From assembly GCF_041814905.1 (NCBI RefSeq), contig NZ_JBGXYA010000047.1, positions 1 to 60,287 of the forward strand: a stretch of DNA of 60,287 nt, read 5' to 3'. Position numbers and translations under genes: made by a program. This document shows, piece by piece, positions 32,942-42,014 of this stretch. This DNA is from Glaesserella sp041814905. GTDB lineage: Bacteria > Pseudomonadota > Gammaproteobacteria > Enterobacterales > Pasteurellaceae. Every line of letters starts with the position of its first letter. Position 1 is the stretch's first letter. The notes under the pieces are model-generated. The model worked only from the letters and a program-made list of their open reading frames with translations, was not told where the DNA came from and searched no databases.

Positions 32942-35554
32942 TTATTTCTTACGTTCTATCCATTTCCCATTTTGGTAATCTACAATCCATTTAGTCGCTT
33001 TGCCGTCTTTTTCCGAAGTCACATATTGACGTTTTTCCTTACGGCTAAAACGAATAATCGCATCATTACCGTCCGGGTCTTTTTGCGGTGCCTCTGCAAG
33101 ATATTTTAATTTTTCCGGCAAGCGATCTCGATAAAGAGCCAATTCCGCCACTTTCGGCGCACGGGTTTCACGTGATTTCGGGAAATTATGGGCGGACATA
33201 AATACGCCGCTTGCACCATCACGCAGAACAAAGTATGCGTCGGATTTTTCGCATTTTAATTCAGGGAAAGCAACAGGTTCTTCACGTGGCGGAGCTACTT
33301 CACCGCTTTTCAGAATCTTACGGGTATTATCACAGTTGGTACATCCCATATATTTTCCGAAACGCCCGAGTTTGAGATGCATATCCGCACCGCATTTATC
33401 ACATTCAACAATAGGACCGTCATATCCCTTAATTTTAAATGCCCCTTGTTCAATCACATAACCGTCACAATTCGGGTTATTACCACAAATATGGATTTTA
33501 CGTTGCGGATCGATAACATAGCTATCCATAGCAGTATCACATTTCGGACAACGCTTACGTTTTAATAATGCATTGGTTTCCGAGTCATCATCCAATACAT
33601 TTAATAATTCCGCTTCCGGAATCAGATTAATCGTTGTTTTGCAACGCTCTTTCGGAGGTAAAGCATAACCTGTACAGCCTAAAAAAACACCGGTACTCGC
33701 TGTGCGGATTGCCATTTTACGACCGCAAGTCGGACAGTCAATATCCGTTTCGACCAGATTATTCGGGCGCATACCGCCTTCTAATTCATCCAGCTCTGCC
33801 TGAGTTAATTTTTCGGAGAAGTCACCGAAAAAGCGATTAAGCTCCTGCTTCCAATTACTATTACCGGATGCTATTTGGTCAAGCGTATCTTCCATATTGG
33901 CGGTAAAATCATAGTTCATGAGATCGCTAAAAGATTCATTTAAACGGTCGGTTACGATCTCTCCCATTTTTTCCGCATAAAAACGACGATTTTCCACTCG
34001 CACATAACCGCGTTCCTGAATGGTTGAAATAATCGCTGCATAGGTAGATGGCCTGCCAATACCTCGTTTTTCAAGCTCTTTAACCAAAGCCGCCTCGCTA
34101 TAACGTGCCGGTGGTTTGGTGAAGTGCTGACTTGGCACAATTTCATGAAGTGTTAAGGTTTCATTTAAACTCACCTGCGGAAGTTCCTGATCTTCTGCAG
34201 TTTTACCTTGAATCGGCAATACTTTAGTCCAACCGTCAAAACGTAACACACGCCCTTTGGTTTTTAATTCATAATCACCTGCAGTAACGGTTAAAGCCGT
34301 GGAATCGTACTCTGCCGCCGTCATCTGGCATGCCAAAAATTGGCGCCAAATCAAGTCATATAAGCGTTCGGCATCTTTTTCCATGCCTTTTAAATCGCCC
34401 ATTTTTACTTGAATATCCGAAGGGCGAATCGCTTCATGCGCTTCTTGCGCTTTTTCTTTGCTGGCGTAGAAGTTTGGTTTGCTCGGTAAATACGGTGTCC
34501 CGAACTGCTTTTCAATATAACTGCGCGCCATATTTAACGCATCTTGGCTTAAATTCGTCGAATCGGTACGCATATACGTAATGTAGCCCGCCTCATACAG
34601 ACGCTGTGCTAACATCATTGTTTTCTTCACGCTGAACCCTAAACGAGTGCTTGCCGATTGTTGTAAGGTTGAAGTAATAAACGGAGGTTTCGCTTTTGAT
34701 GATGTCGGTTTTTTATCGACTTCAGTAACGATAAAGCTCGCATTTTGTAGTTCGTTAACCGCTTTTTCTGCCTGTTTTTGATTTTTTGCTGAGAATTTTT
34801 TGCCTTTAGCATGAGTCAGCTCTAAATTAAGCTCACCTTGTTTTGCACCGGTTTTGGCGAGAATCTGCCAAAACTCTTCGGGTTGAAAGGCTTTGATTTC
34901 TCGTTCACGCTCAACCAACAATTTTACTGCAACGGACTGTACACGACCGGCGGACAAACCTCGCGCTACTTTTTTCCATAATAACGGCGAAACCATAAAG
35001 CCGACAACACGATCTAAAAAACGGCGGGTTTGTTGGGCATTTACTCTATCCATATTCAGTTGTTCGGGCTTATCAAATGCTGCTTTAATTGCATTTTTAG
35101 TAATTTCGTTAAATACCACCCTGCTGAAACGTTTATCATCTCCGCCAATTACTTCGCGTAAATGCCATGCAATCGCCTCCCCTTCTCTATCCAAGTCGGT
35201 GGCAAGATAAATATGGTCGGCTTTTTTGGCAAGGGATTTCAATTCTGAAACCACTTTTTCTTTGCCCGGTAGAATTTGATAATTGGCTTGCCAATCGTGA
35301 TAAGGATCAACCCCCATCCGTTTAACCAACGCATTGCGCTCTTTTTCGGATTTAATCGATGCTTTTTGCTCTGCTGTCATGCCTTTGGTTGAAACAATTT
35401 TAGCCTTTTCAGCGGTTTCACTTTTCTCTCCACCGCTTGTCGGTAAATCACGAATATGACCGACACTCGATTTCACTACAAAATCACTGCCTAAATATTT
35501 ATTAATTGTTTTAGCTTTGGCTGGTGACTCGACAATAACTAATGATTTTCCCAT
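32942..35554 (-). CDS. topA: DNA topoisomerase I
   Basis: Relaxes negative supercoils by single-strand passage. The 870 residues (865 in E. coli) have the Toprim domain at the N-terminus (LVIVESPAKAKTINKYLG, DLDREGEAIAWHL), the catalytic Tyr in GYITYMRTDSTNLS (about 325), and three to four C-terminal tetracysteine zinc modules (CPTCGRKMAIR..C, CPKCDTAMDS..C, CDKCGADMHL..C) followed by a zinc-free tail. Its promoter lies in the 138-base gap shared with the divergent LysR gene. Confidence 0.98.
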   Translation of the reverse strand: MGKSLVIVESPAKAKTINKYLGSDFVVKSSVGHIRDLPTSGGEKSETAEKAKIVSTKGMTAEQKASIKSEKERNALVKRMGVDPYHDWQANYQILPGKEKVVSELKSLAKKADHIYLATDLDREGEAIAWHLREVIGGDDKRFSRVVFNEITKNAIKAAFDKPEQLNMDRVNAQQTRRFLDRVVGFMVSPLLWKKVARGLSAGRVQSVAVKLLVEREREIKAFQPEEFWQILAKTGAKQGELNLELTHAKGKKFSAKNQKQAEKAVNELQNASFIVTEVDKKPTSSKAKPPFITSTLQQSASTRLGFSVKKTMMLAQRLYEAGYITYMRTDSTNLSQDALNMARSYIEKQFGTPYLPSKPNFYASKEKAQEAHEAIRPSDIQVKMGDLKGMEKDAERLYDLIWRQFLACQMTAAEYDSTALTVTAGDYELKTKGRVLRFDGWTKVLPIQGKTAEDQELPQVSLNETLTLHEIVPSQHFTKPPARYSEAALVKELEKRGIGRPSTYAAIISTIQERGYVRVENRRFYAEKMGEIVTDRLNESFSDLMNYDFTANMEDTLDQIASGNSNWKQELNRFFGDFSEKLTQAELDELEGGMRPNNLVETDIDCPTCGRKMAIRTASTGVFLGCTGYALPPKERCKTTINLIPEAELLNVLDDDSETNALLKRKRCPKCDTAMDSYVIDPQRKIHICGNNPNCDGYVIEQGAFKIKGYDGPIVECDKCGADMHLKLGRFGKYMGCTNCDNTRKILKSGEVAPPREEPVAFPELKCEKSDAYFVLRDGASGVFMSAHNFPKSRETRAPKVAELALYRDRLPEKLKYLAEAPQKDPDGNDAIIRFSRKEKRQYVTSEKDGKATKWIVDYQNGKWIERKK

Positions 35555-35692
35555 TTAACTACCCAGATTAATAATAATGTAAAAAATATGATGAAAATTA
35601 TTTCTTTTAAGTTGATAATTAGCTTGTTTTCACACAAAATGCTGGAGACAATAGCAAGGCTTTTTCTAAAATACAATACATAAAAAGATAAA

Positions 35693-36583
35693 ATGGACAA
35701 ACTAAACGCAATTAACCTATTTTGCCGAGTCGTTGAAACGCAAAGTTTTACCCAAGCGGCGCAACAAGAACAGATGTCGCTTGCCATGGCAAGTAAATTA
35801 GTCGCGCAACTTGAAGAATATCTAAACGTACGTCTATTACAACGTACGACACGAAAAATCACACCGACCGAAGCCGGTTTGATGTTCTATCAGCGCTGCC
35901 TCCCGATCCTTAATGAACTCAAAGATGCGGAAGCCTGCGTCACCGACATTACTTCCACTTTGCAAGGCAAATTAACGATGTCTGTGCCAATGGATTTCGG
36001 CTCCCGTTTTATTGCTCCGCATCTAGGGAAATTCATGGAAACTTACCCACACCTGCAATTGAACATTGAATTTAACGATCGTCGTGTTGATGTGGTATCG
36101 GAAGGCTATGATTTAGTGCTGCGTATCGGTAAATTGGAAGACAGCTCAATTGTGGCAAAACGTATCGGGCAAGCAAACCATTTAGTTGTCGCCTCACCGC
36201 ATTACTTAGAAAAATACGGCACACCACAAACTGCGCTAGAGTTAGAGCAACATCAATGCTTACTTTATGCTTCTGCTCTACAATGGCAATTTAATGAAAA
36301 CGGACGAATAGTGAAATTTAAACCGGAAGGTACGGTAAACAGTAATAACGGCTATGCATTGGTGCAGATGGCAAAAGCAGGGCTTGGCGTGATCAATATT
36401 CCGAAATTTCTGATTAAAGACGAATTATCGTCGGGTGAATTGGTTCCGATTTTGCGTCATTTGGATCAAGAGCCGCTGGATATCAGCTTGCTCTACCCTC
36501 ATCGTCGCTATTTATCTCCGAAAGTCAAAGTTGCCATTGCCTTTTTCGAACAGCTAATGAAGGAGCAAAAGGTTTTTATATAA
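35693..36583 (+). CDS. LysR-family transcriptional regulator
   Basis: A 296-residue regulator with an N-terminal winged helix-turn-helix (LNAINLFCRVVETQSFTQAAQQEQMSLAMASKLVAQLEEYL) and a periplasmic-binding-protein-like effector domain from about residue 90. It is closest in pattern to the YafC/DmlR-like branch. The usual LysR layout would have it control a divergent gene; here the divergent neighbour is topA, a housekeeping gene, so the true target is unclear. No effector can be read from the sequence. Confidence 0.9.
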   Translation: MDKLNAINLFCRVVETQSFTQAAQQEQMSLAMASKLVAQLEEYLNVRLLQRTTRKITPTEAGLMFYQRCLPILNELKDAEACVTDITSTLQGKLTMSVPMDFGSRFIAPHLGKFMETYPHLQLNIEFNDRRVDVVSEGYDLVLRIGKLEDSSIVAKRIGQANHLVVASPHYLEKYGTPQTALELEQHQCLLYASALQWQFNENGRIVKFKPEGTVNSNNGYALVQMAKAGLGVINIPKFLIKDELSSGELVPILRHLDQEPLDISLLYPHRRYLSPKVKVAIAFFEQLMKEQKVFI

Positions 36584-36690
36584 ACCACGGCTTTTCTCAT
36601 CCACCTAAAATAGAGTGACTAATTTGCAGCCCAAAAATCGGGCGAATAGCTGATCATAAAGGTGCAGATTTTATAAAAGAGGATGGCTGC

Positions 36691-36921
36691 CTACTGACTT
36701 AACGTCACCGGCAGCATAAGTGTATCCAACACAAAACTTAAAGGTAAATCAACCACTGCCAATACACTGAAAAAACCGCCGTCTTGAATGGCGTGAAAAT
36801 CTTTTGAGACACCGGCATAAGCCGTATAATCATTTTCCATTAAGCTCAAAATCGTACCGCAACCGGATAGGTTGAGCAGTACAAAAAGTAGAAATCCGAG
36901 CTTACAAGCGGTCTGTTTCAT
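36691..36921 (-). CDS. YceK/YidQ-family small lipoprotein
   Basis: A 76-residue protein with a lipoprotein signal ending in NLSGCG (Cys21) and the family pattern YAGVSKDFHAI...LAVVDLPLSFVLDTLMLPV, as in E. coli YidQ and YceK. The function is not known. A USS core (36904-36912) is part of the signal-peptide coding sequence, where it encodes residues 4-6 (TAC), so the uptake signal has shaped the N-terminus. Start ATG 36919-36921. Confidence 0.85.
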   Translation of the reverse strand: MKQTACKLGFLLFVLLNLSGCGTILSLMENDYTAYAGVSKDFHAIQDGGFFSVLAVVDLPLSFVLDTLMLPVTLSQ

Positions 36922-37041
36922 TTAAAAATCTCCAAATTACGCGACATTCTACCGAATTTCTACAAAAAATCCCCCATTTTTCGACAAAATGTTTTATATT
37001 ACAACCTTTGTTTTTAATAATAACAGCTTAAGGGAATCTCT

Positions 37042-38118
37042 ATGCAAACTTACAACATTGCCGTATTAAGCGGCGACGGTATCGGCCCTGAAATTATGGC
37101 TCAAGCGATCAGAGTGCTTGATGTTGTGCAACAAAAATTCGGATTTAAACTGAATTACCACCATCATGATGTCGGTGGTATCGCTATCGATAACCACGGT
37201 AAAGCACTACCGGACAGCACGTTAAAAGGCTGTGAAGCCGCCGATGCCATTTTATTCGGCTCGGTGGGCGGCCCGAAATGGGAACATTTGCCACCGAATG
37301 AACAACCGGAACGTGGTGCATTGTTACCTTTACGTAAACATTTTGCGCTGTTCTGCAATCTTCGTCCTGCGACGCTCTACAAAGGATTGGAGCAGTTCTG
37401 TCCGTTACGTGCAGATATTGCGGCAAGAGGTTTTGATATGGTAACCGTACGTGAATTAACCGGCGGCATCTACTTTGGTCAACCGAAAGGTCGTGAGGGT
37501 GAAGGCGCAAATGAAAAAGCCTTTGATACCGAAGTTTATCATCGTTACGAAATTGAGCGTATTGCAAAAGTTGCATTTGAAACCGCGATGAAACGCACTA
37601 AACACGTAACCTCCGTGGATAAAGCGAATGTATTAATGAGTTCAATTTTATGGCGTGAAACGGTCAATGAAGTCGCCAAACAGTACCCGGAAGTGAAGCT
37701 CGATCATATCTATATTGATAATGCAACCATGCAACTCATCAAACAACCTGATTTTTTTGACGTACTACTCTGCTCGAATATTTTCGGGGACATTATTTCT
37801 GACGAATGTGCGATGATTACCGGTTCTATGGGGATGTTGCCATCTGCAAGTTTAAATGAAAAAGGTTTCGGTTTATACGAACCTGCAGGCGGCTCGGCAC
37901 CGGATATCGCAGGCAAAAACATTGCGAATCCGATTGCACAAATCCTCTCCGCCGCCATGATGCTACGTTATAGCTTCGGCTTAGAAAATGCGGCAAAAGC
38001 AATTGAAAATGCCGTACAAGCCGTTCTGGCGCAAGGTTATCGTACCGCAGATCTTGCCGATCAATCCGCACCGCTCTCGACGAGTGAAATGGGTGATTTA
38101 ATCGCAAAAAATATTTAA
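37042..38118 (+). CDS. leuB: 3-isopropylmalate dehydrogenase
   Basis: Third enzyme of leucine synthesis: oxidative decarboxylation of 3-isopropylmalate with NAD+. The 358 residues show LSGDGIGPEIMAQAI, the substrate-binding RKHFALFCNLRP and RELTGGIYFG, DKANVLMSSILWRETV, and the metal-binding NIFGDIISDECAMITGSMG. AAGGGA precedes ATG 37042. No leuA, leuC or leuD is next to it: upstream is a lipoprotein gene on the other strand, downstream the convergent fadD. No leucine-rich leader peptide is seen in the 120-base upstream gap. Confidence 0.97.
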   Translation: MQTYNIAVLSGDGIGPEIMAQAIRVLDVVQQKFGFKLNYHHHDVGGIAIDNHGKALPDSTLKGCEAADAILFGSVGGPKWEHLPPNEQPERGALLPLRKHFALFCNLRPATLYKGLEQFCPLRADIAARGFDMVTVRELTGGIYFGQPKGREGEGANEKAFDTEVYHRYEIERIAKVAFETAMKRTKHVTSVDKANVLMSSILWRETVNEVAKQYPEVKLDHIYIDNATMQLIKQPDFFDVLLCSNIFGDIISDECAMITGSMGMLPSASLNEKGFGLYEPAGGSAPDIAGKNIANPIAQILSAAMMLRYSFGLENAAKAIENAVQAVLAQGYRTADLADQSAPLSTSEMGDLIAKNI

Positions 38119-38121
38119 GCC

Positions 38122-38180
38122 GACAAGCGCTCGGTTTTAGCCCGAAATTTGCAAATTTTTGTGTGTTTCCGACCGCTTGT
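38122..38180. repeat. Inverted USS pair after leuB (one arm altered)
   Basis: Forward arm ACAAGCGCTC (one base off), then ATTTGCAAATTTTT, then reverse core ACCGCTTGT at 38172-38180. It is followed by a separate terminator hairpin. Confidence 0.6.
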
Positions 38181-38187
38181 AAAAAAC

Positions 38188-38214
38188 AAAAACCGTTGAA
38201 AATCAACGGTTTTT
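38188..38214. terminator. Bidirectional terminator between leuB and fadD
   Basis: Stem AAAAACCGTTGA / TCAACGGTTTTT (12 bp) with loop AAA; a T-run on each strand. It serves both convergent genes. Confidence 0.92.
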
Positions 38215-38221
38215 CTATTTA

Positions 38222-39931
38222 TCACTTATTATTCGAAGAGCCCGAAGTCTGAGCTTTAACCCTGGCGACTTCTTCATCGCGTAATACACGGCGGAGAATT
38301 TTACCGATATTGCTTTTCGGCAGCTCGTCTCGGAATTCAATATCGCGCGGGATTTTATAGCCGGTTAAATGCTGGCGACAATGATTGCGCAGCTCTTCGC
38401 GCGTCAAACTTTCATCTTTTTTGGTGACGTACACTTTAATACTTTCACCGGTTACCTCATTCGGAAGCCCGACTACCACCACTTCATTCACTTTCGGATG
38501 TAAGGCGACAACATCTTCAATTTCATTCGGATAAACGTTAAAACCGGAGACGATAATCATGTCCTTTTTACGATCGACGATGCGTAAATTGAAATCTTTC
38601 CCCATCTCCACAATATCGCCTGTCGCCATCCAGCCATCTTTAATCACATCTGCAGTATCTTTAGGACGTTGCCAATAACCTTGCATGACTTGTGGACCTT
38701 TTACCCAAAGTTCTCCGCGTTTATCTAAGCCTAATTCGTTACCGGCATCATCAACGATTCGAATATCCGTATTCGGTACCGGTACGCCGATAGAACCGGA
38801 ATATTCGGTTGAATCGTTACGAGTTGCGGAGATTAGAGGAGAACATTCGGTCATGCCGTAACCTTCGATAATATGATTACCGGTCGTTTTATGCCAACGA
38901 TCCGCTACCGATCGCTGAATCGCCGCACCTCCGCCAATGGATAATTTCAGACTGGAAAAATCCACTTCTTTGAGCATTTCATTATTCAGTAACGCATTGA
39001 ACAATGTATTTACACCGGTGATCGCCATTACCGGATATTTTTTCAGTTCTTTGATAAAGCTTGGAATATCACGCGGATTGGTGATCAATAACGCAGTTAG
39101 TCCCAGCTCAATAAATAACAGACAGTTTGTGGTTAATGCAAAAATATGATAAAGCGGCAATGCTATCACGCCAATACGTTCACCACTGCCTTTAGCAAGC
39201 GGCTCCGCAACCCATTTCGCCTGTAAAATATTCGCTACTACATTGCGATGTGCCAGCATTGCTCCCTTCGCCACACCGGTTGTACCGCCGGTATATTGTA
39301 AAAAAGCGAGATCATCTTTGGTAATCATCGGTTTAACGTATTGGCGTTGTTTACCGATACTCAATGCCTCACGAAAACTCACTGCGTGCGGAAGCTTGTA
39401 TTTCGGCACCAGTTTTTTTACGTATTTCACCACGAAATTAACTAAGGTCCGTTTGCCGAAAGAAAGTTGATCCCCCATGCGGGTCAAAATAACGTGCTTT
39501 ACGGAAGTATTAAACACGACTTTTTCTAACGTTGCGGCAAAATTTGAAACTACCACAATCGCTTTTGCACCGCTATCGTTTAATTGATGTTCCAGCTCAC
39601 GCGGAGTATAAAGCGGATTAACGTTCACCACGACCAAACCGGCGCGTAGCGCACCAAATAACGCGATCGGATATTGTAATAAATTCGGCATCATCAATGC
39701 GATACGTTCGCCCTTTTCCATCCGCAACTCATTTTGTAAATAAGCGGCAAAAGCACGGCTGCGTTCTTCCAATTTACGGTAAGTTAAAATCTGTCCCATA
39801 TTAATATAGGCGGGGATATCAGGATGGTGATTAACGGCTTTTTCAAACATTTCAACCAGTGATTCGTATTTCTCAACATTAATAACCCGCTCGGCAGCTT
39901 GAGGATAATTATCAAACCAAATTTTTTCCAT
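38222..39931 (-). CDS. fadD: Long-chain fatty acid-CoA ligase
   Basis: Activates fatty acids to acyl-CoA at the inner membrane. The 569 residues carry the AMP-binding domain with the P-loop YTGGTTGVAKGAMLAHRN (about 214-231), GYGMTECSPL, WMATGDIVEMGKDFNLRIVDRKKDMI and the C-terminal catalytic Lys in KSNIGKILRRVLR. This is the FadD layout. No beta-oxidation genes are in the window, so a role in lipid recycling or use of host fatty acids is equally likely. GGGAGA precedes ATG 39929-39931. Confidence 0.95.
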   Translation of the reverse strand: MEKIWFDNYPQAAERVINVEKYESLVEMFEKAVNHHPDIPAYINMGQILTYRKLEERSRAFAAYLQNELRMEKGERIALMMPNLLQYPIALFGALRAGLVVVNVNPLYTPRELEHQLNDSGAKAIVVVSNFAATLEKVVFNTSVKHVILTRMGDQLSFGKRTLVNFVVKYVKKLVPKYKLPHAVSFREALSIGKQRQYVKPMITKDDLAFLQYTGGTTGVAKGAMLAHRNVVANILQAKWVAEPLAKGSGERIGVIALPLYHIFALTTNCLLFIELGLTALLITNPRDIPSFIKELKKYPVMAITGVNTLFNALLNNEMLKEVDFSSLKLSIGGGAAIQRSVADRWHKTTGNHIIEGYGMTECSPLISATRNDSTEYSGSIGVPVPNTDIRIVDDAGNELGLDKRGELWVKGPQVMQGYWQRPKDTADVIKDGWMATGDIVEMGKDFNLRIVDRKKDMIIVSGFNVYPNEIEDVVALHPKVNEVVVVGLPNEVTGESIKVYVTKKDESLTREELRNHCRQHLTGYKIPRDIEFRDELPKSNIGKILRRVLRDEEVARVKAQTSGSSNNK

Positions 39932-39942
39932 AGAAATCTCCC

Positions 39943-40371
39943 TTAAACTTTACGTAAAAAAACAGGGGTGAATGCCGTCTGTTCTTTCCGATCCATTCTT
40001 CTTTTTATTAACATAAATGCGGAGGCTGTACTGGCAACAATGCCTAACGCCACCCACAATTCACTTTCAATCCACTGTGATAAAATAAGTGCGGAGGCAA
40101 TCACAACCATCAATGGCAGGCAATAGAGCCAAAATACACTGATTAGCACGCTTTTCTCTGCCAAACCAATCTCTACGATATCCCCTTCACTCAAAGGTTG
40201 CTCTACCGCTAATTCAAATTGTGGTGCCACTTTTTCACCGGCAAGTGCTGATAATGATTTGGTACCGCAAGTCGCTTGACCGGAACAACCTCCGCAACCT
40301 GCTTTAGCTTGACATTGCACTGTTGCCCAACCGTTTCGATAACGGAGTACCGTCGCTCGTTCAATCATCAT
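39943..40371 (-). CDS. rseC: RseC family protein (SoxR-reducing / sigma-E regulatory)
   Basis: A 142-residue inner-membrane protein with an N-terminal Cys cluster (CQAKAGCGGCSGQATCGTKSL) and two hydrophobic segments (about 75-95, 102-120). The family takes part in sigma-E control and in the SoxR-reducing system. The first ATG overlaps the rseB stop by 4 bases (ATGA), showing translational coupling; a second ATG follows at once. Confidence 0.93.
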   Translation of the reverse strand: MMIERATVLRYRNGWATVQCQAKAGCGGCSGQATCGTKSLSALAGEKVAPQFELAVEQPLSEGDIVEIGLAEKSVLISVFWLYCLPLMVVIASALILSQWIESELWVALGIVASTASAFMLIKRRMDRKEQTAFTPVFLRKV

Positions 40372-41354
40372 TGTTCGCGCTCCTCTGCAGAAACAGAATG
40401 ACGAAGCTCTTGCACGATATGACGCGCAGTCACTAACGGAATTTCACCGACAATAACAATATCTTTATCATCAATGGTTTGACTATAAATACTCATTTTT
40501 CCTTCCCGCCAAAACTGTTCGTTAAAAACGATTCCACGGTTTTCAACCACATACACCGTGAAAGTAAATAGACCATCGCTATACAACTGACTCTCAATAT
40601 GTTCATTACTCATTAGCATCTCAGATAAACTTTGCCTACCCGAAGCTAATGCCTTAAACCCTCTTGGTAACCAAGTCGGCATCCATTCCAGTTGATTTGA
40701 CATATCATTCTCTTTATGTGTGATCAATGCCGGTAAAATTAACGAACTAATCGGCTCAACAATATATAAGAGTTGCTCGTCAACCGTACTTTGAATCACT
40801 CGGAACTGCTCCAACACATTGTTGTCCCGATCGGTTAAATTGCTTTTCAGCAACAAATAATTTTCTTCATCAATCCAAAGTGTATATTGATAGCGAAAAT
40901 CGTCTACTGCCACAATACGAATTACTCGCGCAATCCGATTCGCAATGCGTTCACGCCCGGCATCGATAAAATGATAGCCCTCTAACTGATTAAAATTGCT
41001 ATACAACACCGAAGGCAAATTGTCCAAAATATAGCGGCTTGGTAAGCTAAAAGGTTGAAAATCGCCAAAATAACTCACAATATCATCACGTAAAATGATC
41101 TCTTCACGGGAACCGTCCAACACCAATAATTGTGCGAATTTTTTGCCATTCCAATAAGCATGGCGATAACGTAGAGATTCCGTGGTTTCCCCATGTTGTA
41201 AAATATAAAACTGTTCGTAATTCAGTGTTTGATGCGCTTTCGTCATCTCATTAAGATACGCCAACGGATTTTGTAATTGTTCTGCCCGGGCAAAAAACGA
41301 AAGAAACATCATCACGAAAAAGTAGATAAATGGAAGTTTCTTCATTATTTTCAT
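40368..41354 (-). CDS. rseB: Sigma-E factor regulatory protein RseB (MucB)
   Basis: A 328-residue exported protein with a signal peptide (about 1-24, ...FFARA) and the MucB/RseB domain: QNPLAYLNEMTKAHQTLNYEQFYILQHG, LDGSREEIILRDDIVSYFGD, and the C-terminal domain from about 215. In the periplasm RseB binds RseA and shields it from DegS until mislocalised lipid or outer-membrane protein signals release it. The usual upstream genes rpoE and rseA are absent: the next gene is a lipoprotein behind a terminator. ATG 41345 is an alternative start. Confidence 0.93.
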   Translation of the reverse strand: MKIMKKLPFIYFFVMMFLSFFARAEQLQNPLAYLNEMTKAHQTLNYEQFYILQHGETTESLRYRHAYWNGKKFAQLLVLDGSREEIILRDDIVSYFGDFQPFSLPSRYILDNLPSVLYSNFNQLEGYHFIDAGRERIANRIARVIRIVAVDDFRYQYTLWIDEENYLLLKSNLTDRDNNVLEQFRVIQSTVDEQLLYIVEPISSLILPALITHKENDMSNQLEWMPTWLPRGFKALASGRQSLSEMLMSNEHIESQLYSDGLFTFTVYVVENRGIVFNEQFWREGKMSIYSQTIDDKDIVIVGEIPLVTARHIVQELRHSVSAEEREQ

Positions 41355-41363
41355 TCTGTTAAT

Positions 41364-41372
41364 ACAAGCGGT
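41364..41372 (+). repeat. USS core upstream of rseB
   Basis: ACAAGCGGTGCGATT, an exact core nine bases before the rseB start on the opposite strand; the TTTGCAAA element is degenerate here. Confidence 0.7.
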
Positions 41373-41437
41373 GCGATTGTAACAAATTTTTACAAGAATC
41401 GACTACATTCCTTACTAAAAAGCGCTTTCAGAGCTGT

Positions 41438-41481
41438 AAAAAATACAAAAACTGCTTGAACCTCAATCGATTCAAGCAGTT
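41438..41481 (-). terminator. Terminator after the small lipoprotein gene
   Basis: Stem AACTGCTTGAA / TTCAAGCAGTT (11 bp) with a 10-nt loop; on the reverse strand TTTGTATTTTTT follows. It separates the lipoprotein gene from rseB. Confidence 0.92.
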
Positions 41482-41524
41482 CCGAATTTGTAAATTTTTT
41501 CAGAAAACCGACCGCTTGTTCACG

Positions 41525-41914
41525 CTACCAGCAGCTATAGCAGAAAGTACCGAAACCGAAACGCCATCTGAAATCGTTATCGTAATAATTGCGCATAGAT
41601 TGAAGCTCTTCTTGTGCCTTGTGATTTTGCCACGCTAAATGATAACAAGCTTGAAATACCGGATTATTGACTTTTTCCGCATAGCGTTGATTAAATCTCC
41701 GCTCTTCTTCAGCAGTACGGCTGAGCGGCGGATTATACTGTTCATGAATCAGTTCTGCCGTTTCAGGATCACACTGTTTGGCTAATTGAACTTGCAACTC
41801 TTGCTCGGCGCGAATCCGCTTTGCCTCACGTTCTGCTTTTTGTTCAGGCGTTAATGCACAAGCCGTTAATAAAATACCTGAAATCAGGCAAGTGACTTTT
41901 AAGACGTTCATCAT
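41525..41914 (-). CDS. Small lipoprotein of unknown function
   Basis: I do not recognise this gene. The 129 residues begin with a lipoprotein signal with lipobox LTAC (Cys18), then a charged, Glu/Arg-rich helix (PEQKAEREAKRIRAEQELQ), several aromatic residues, and a C-terminus rich in Trp, Phe and Cys (RWRFGFGTFCYSCW). Four Cys outside the signal may form disulfides in the periplasm. It follows glnE by about 100 bases on the same strand and has its own strong terminator. Either of two adjacent ATG codons may start it. Confidence 0.8.
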   Translation of the reverse strand: MMNVLKVTCLISGILLTACALTPEQKAEREAKRIRAEQELQVQLAKQCDPETAELIHEQYNPPLSRTAEEERRFNQRYAEKVNNPVFQACYHLAWQNHKAQEELQSMRNYYDNDFRWRFGFGTFCYSCW

Positions 41915-42014
41915 TTCACCTCGTTAATTTTTGCAAAATATCTGCGATCTTGGGGAGATCGCTGGCTACCATTTGGTTTTGCCCATATCGATCATAATAA
42001 GCAAGTTATCCATT

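Noticed and set aside
37184..37576. 130-residue antisense frame in leuB
   Set aside because: A shadow of the strongly conserved leuB reading frame.
41277..41459. 60-residue forward frame over the rseB start
   Set aside because: It crosses the rseB signal peptide antisense and the lipoprotein terminator; no ribosome site.
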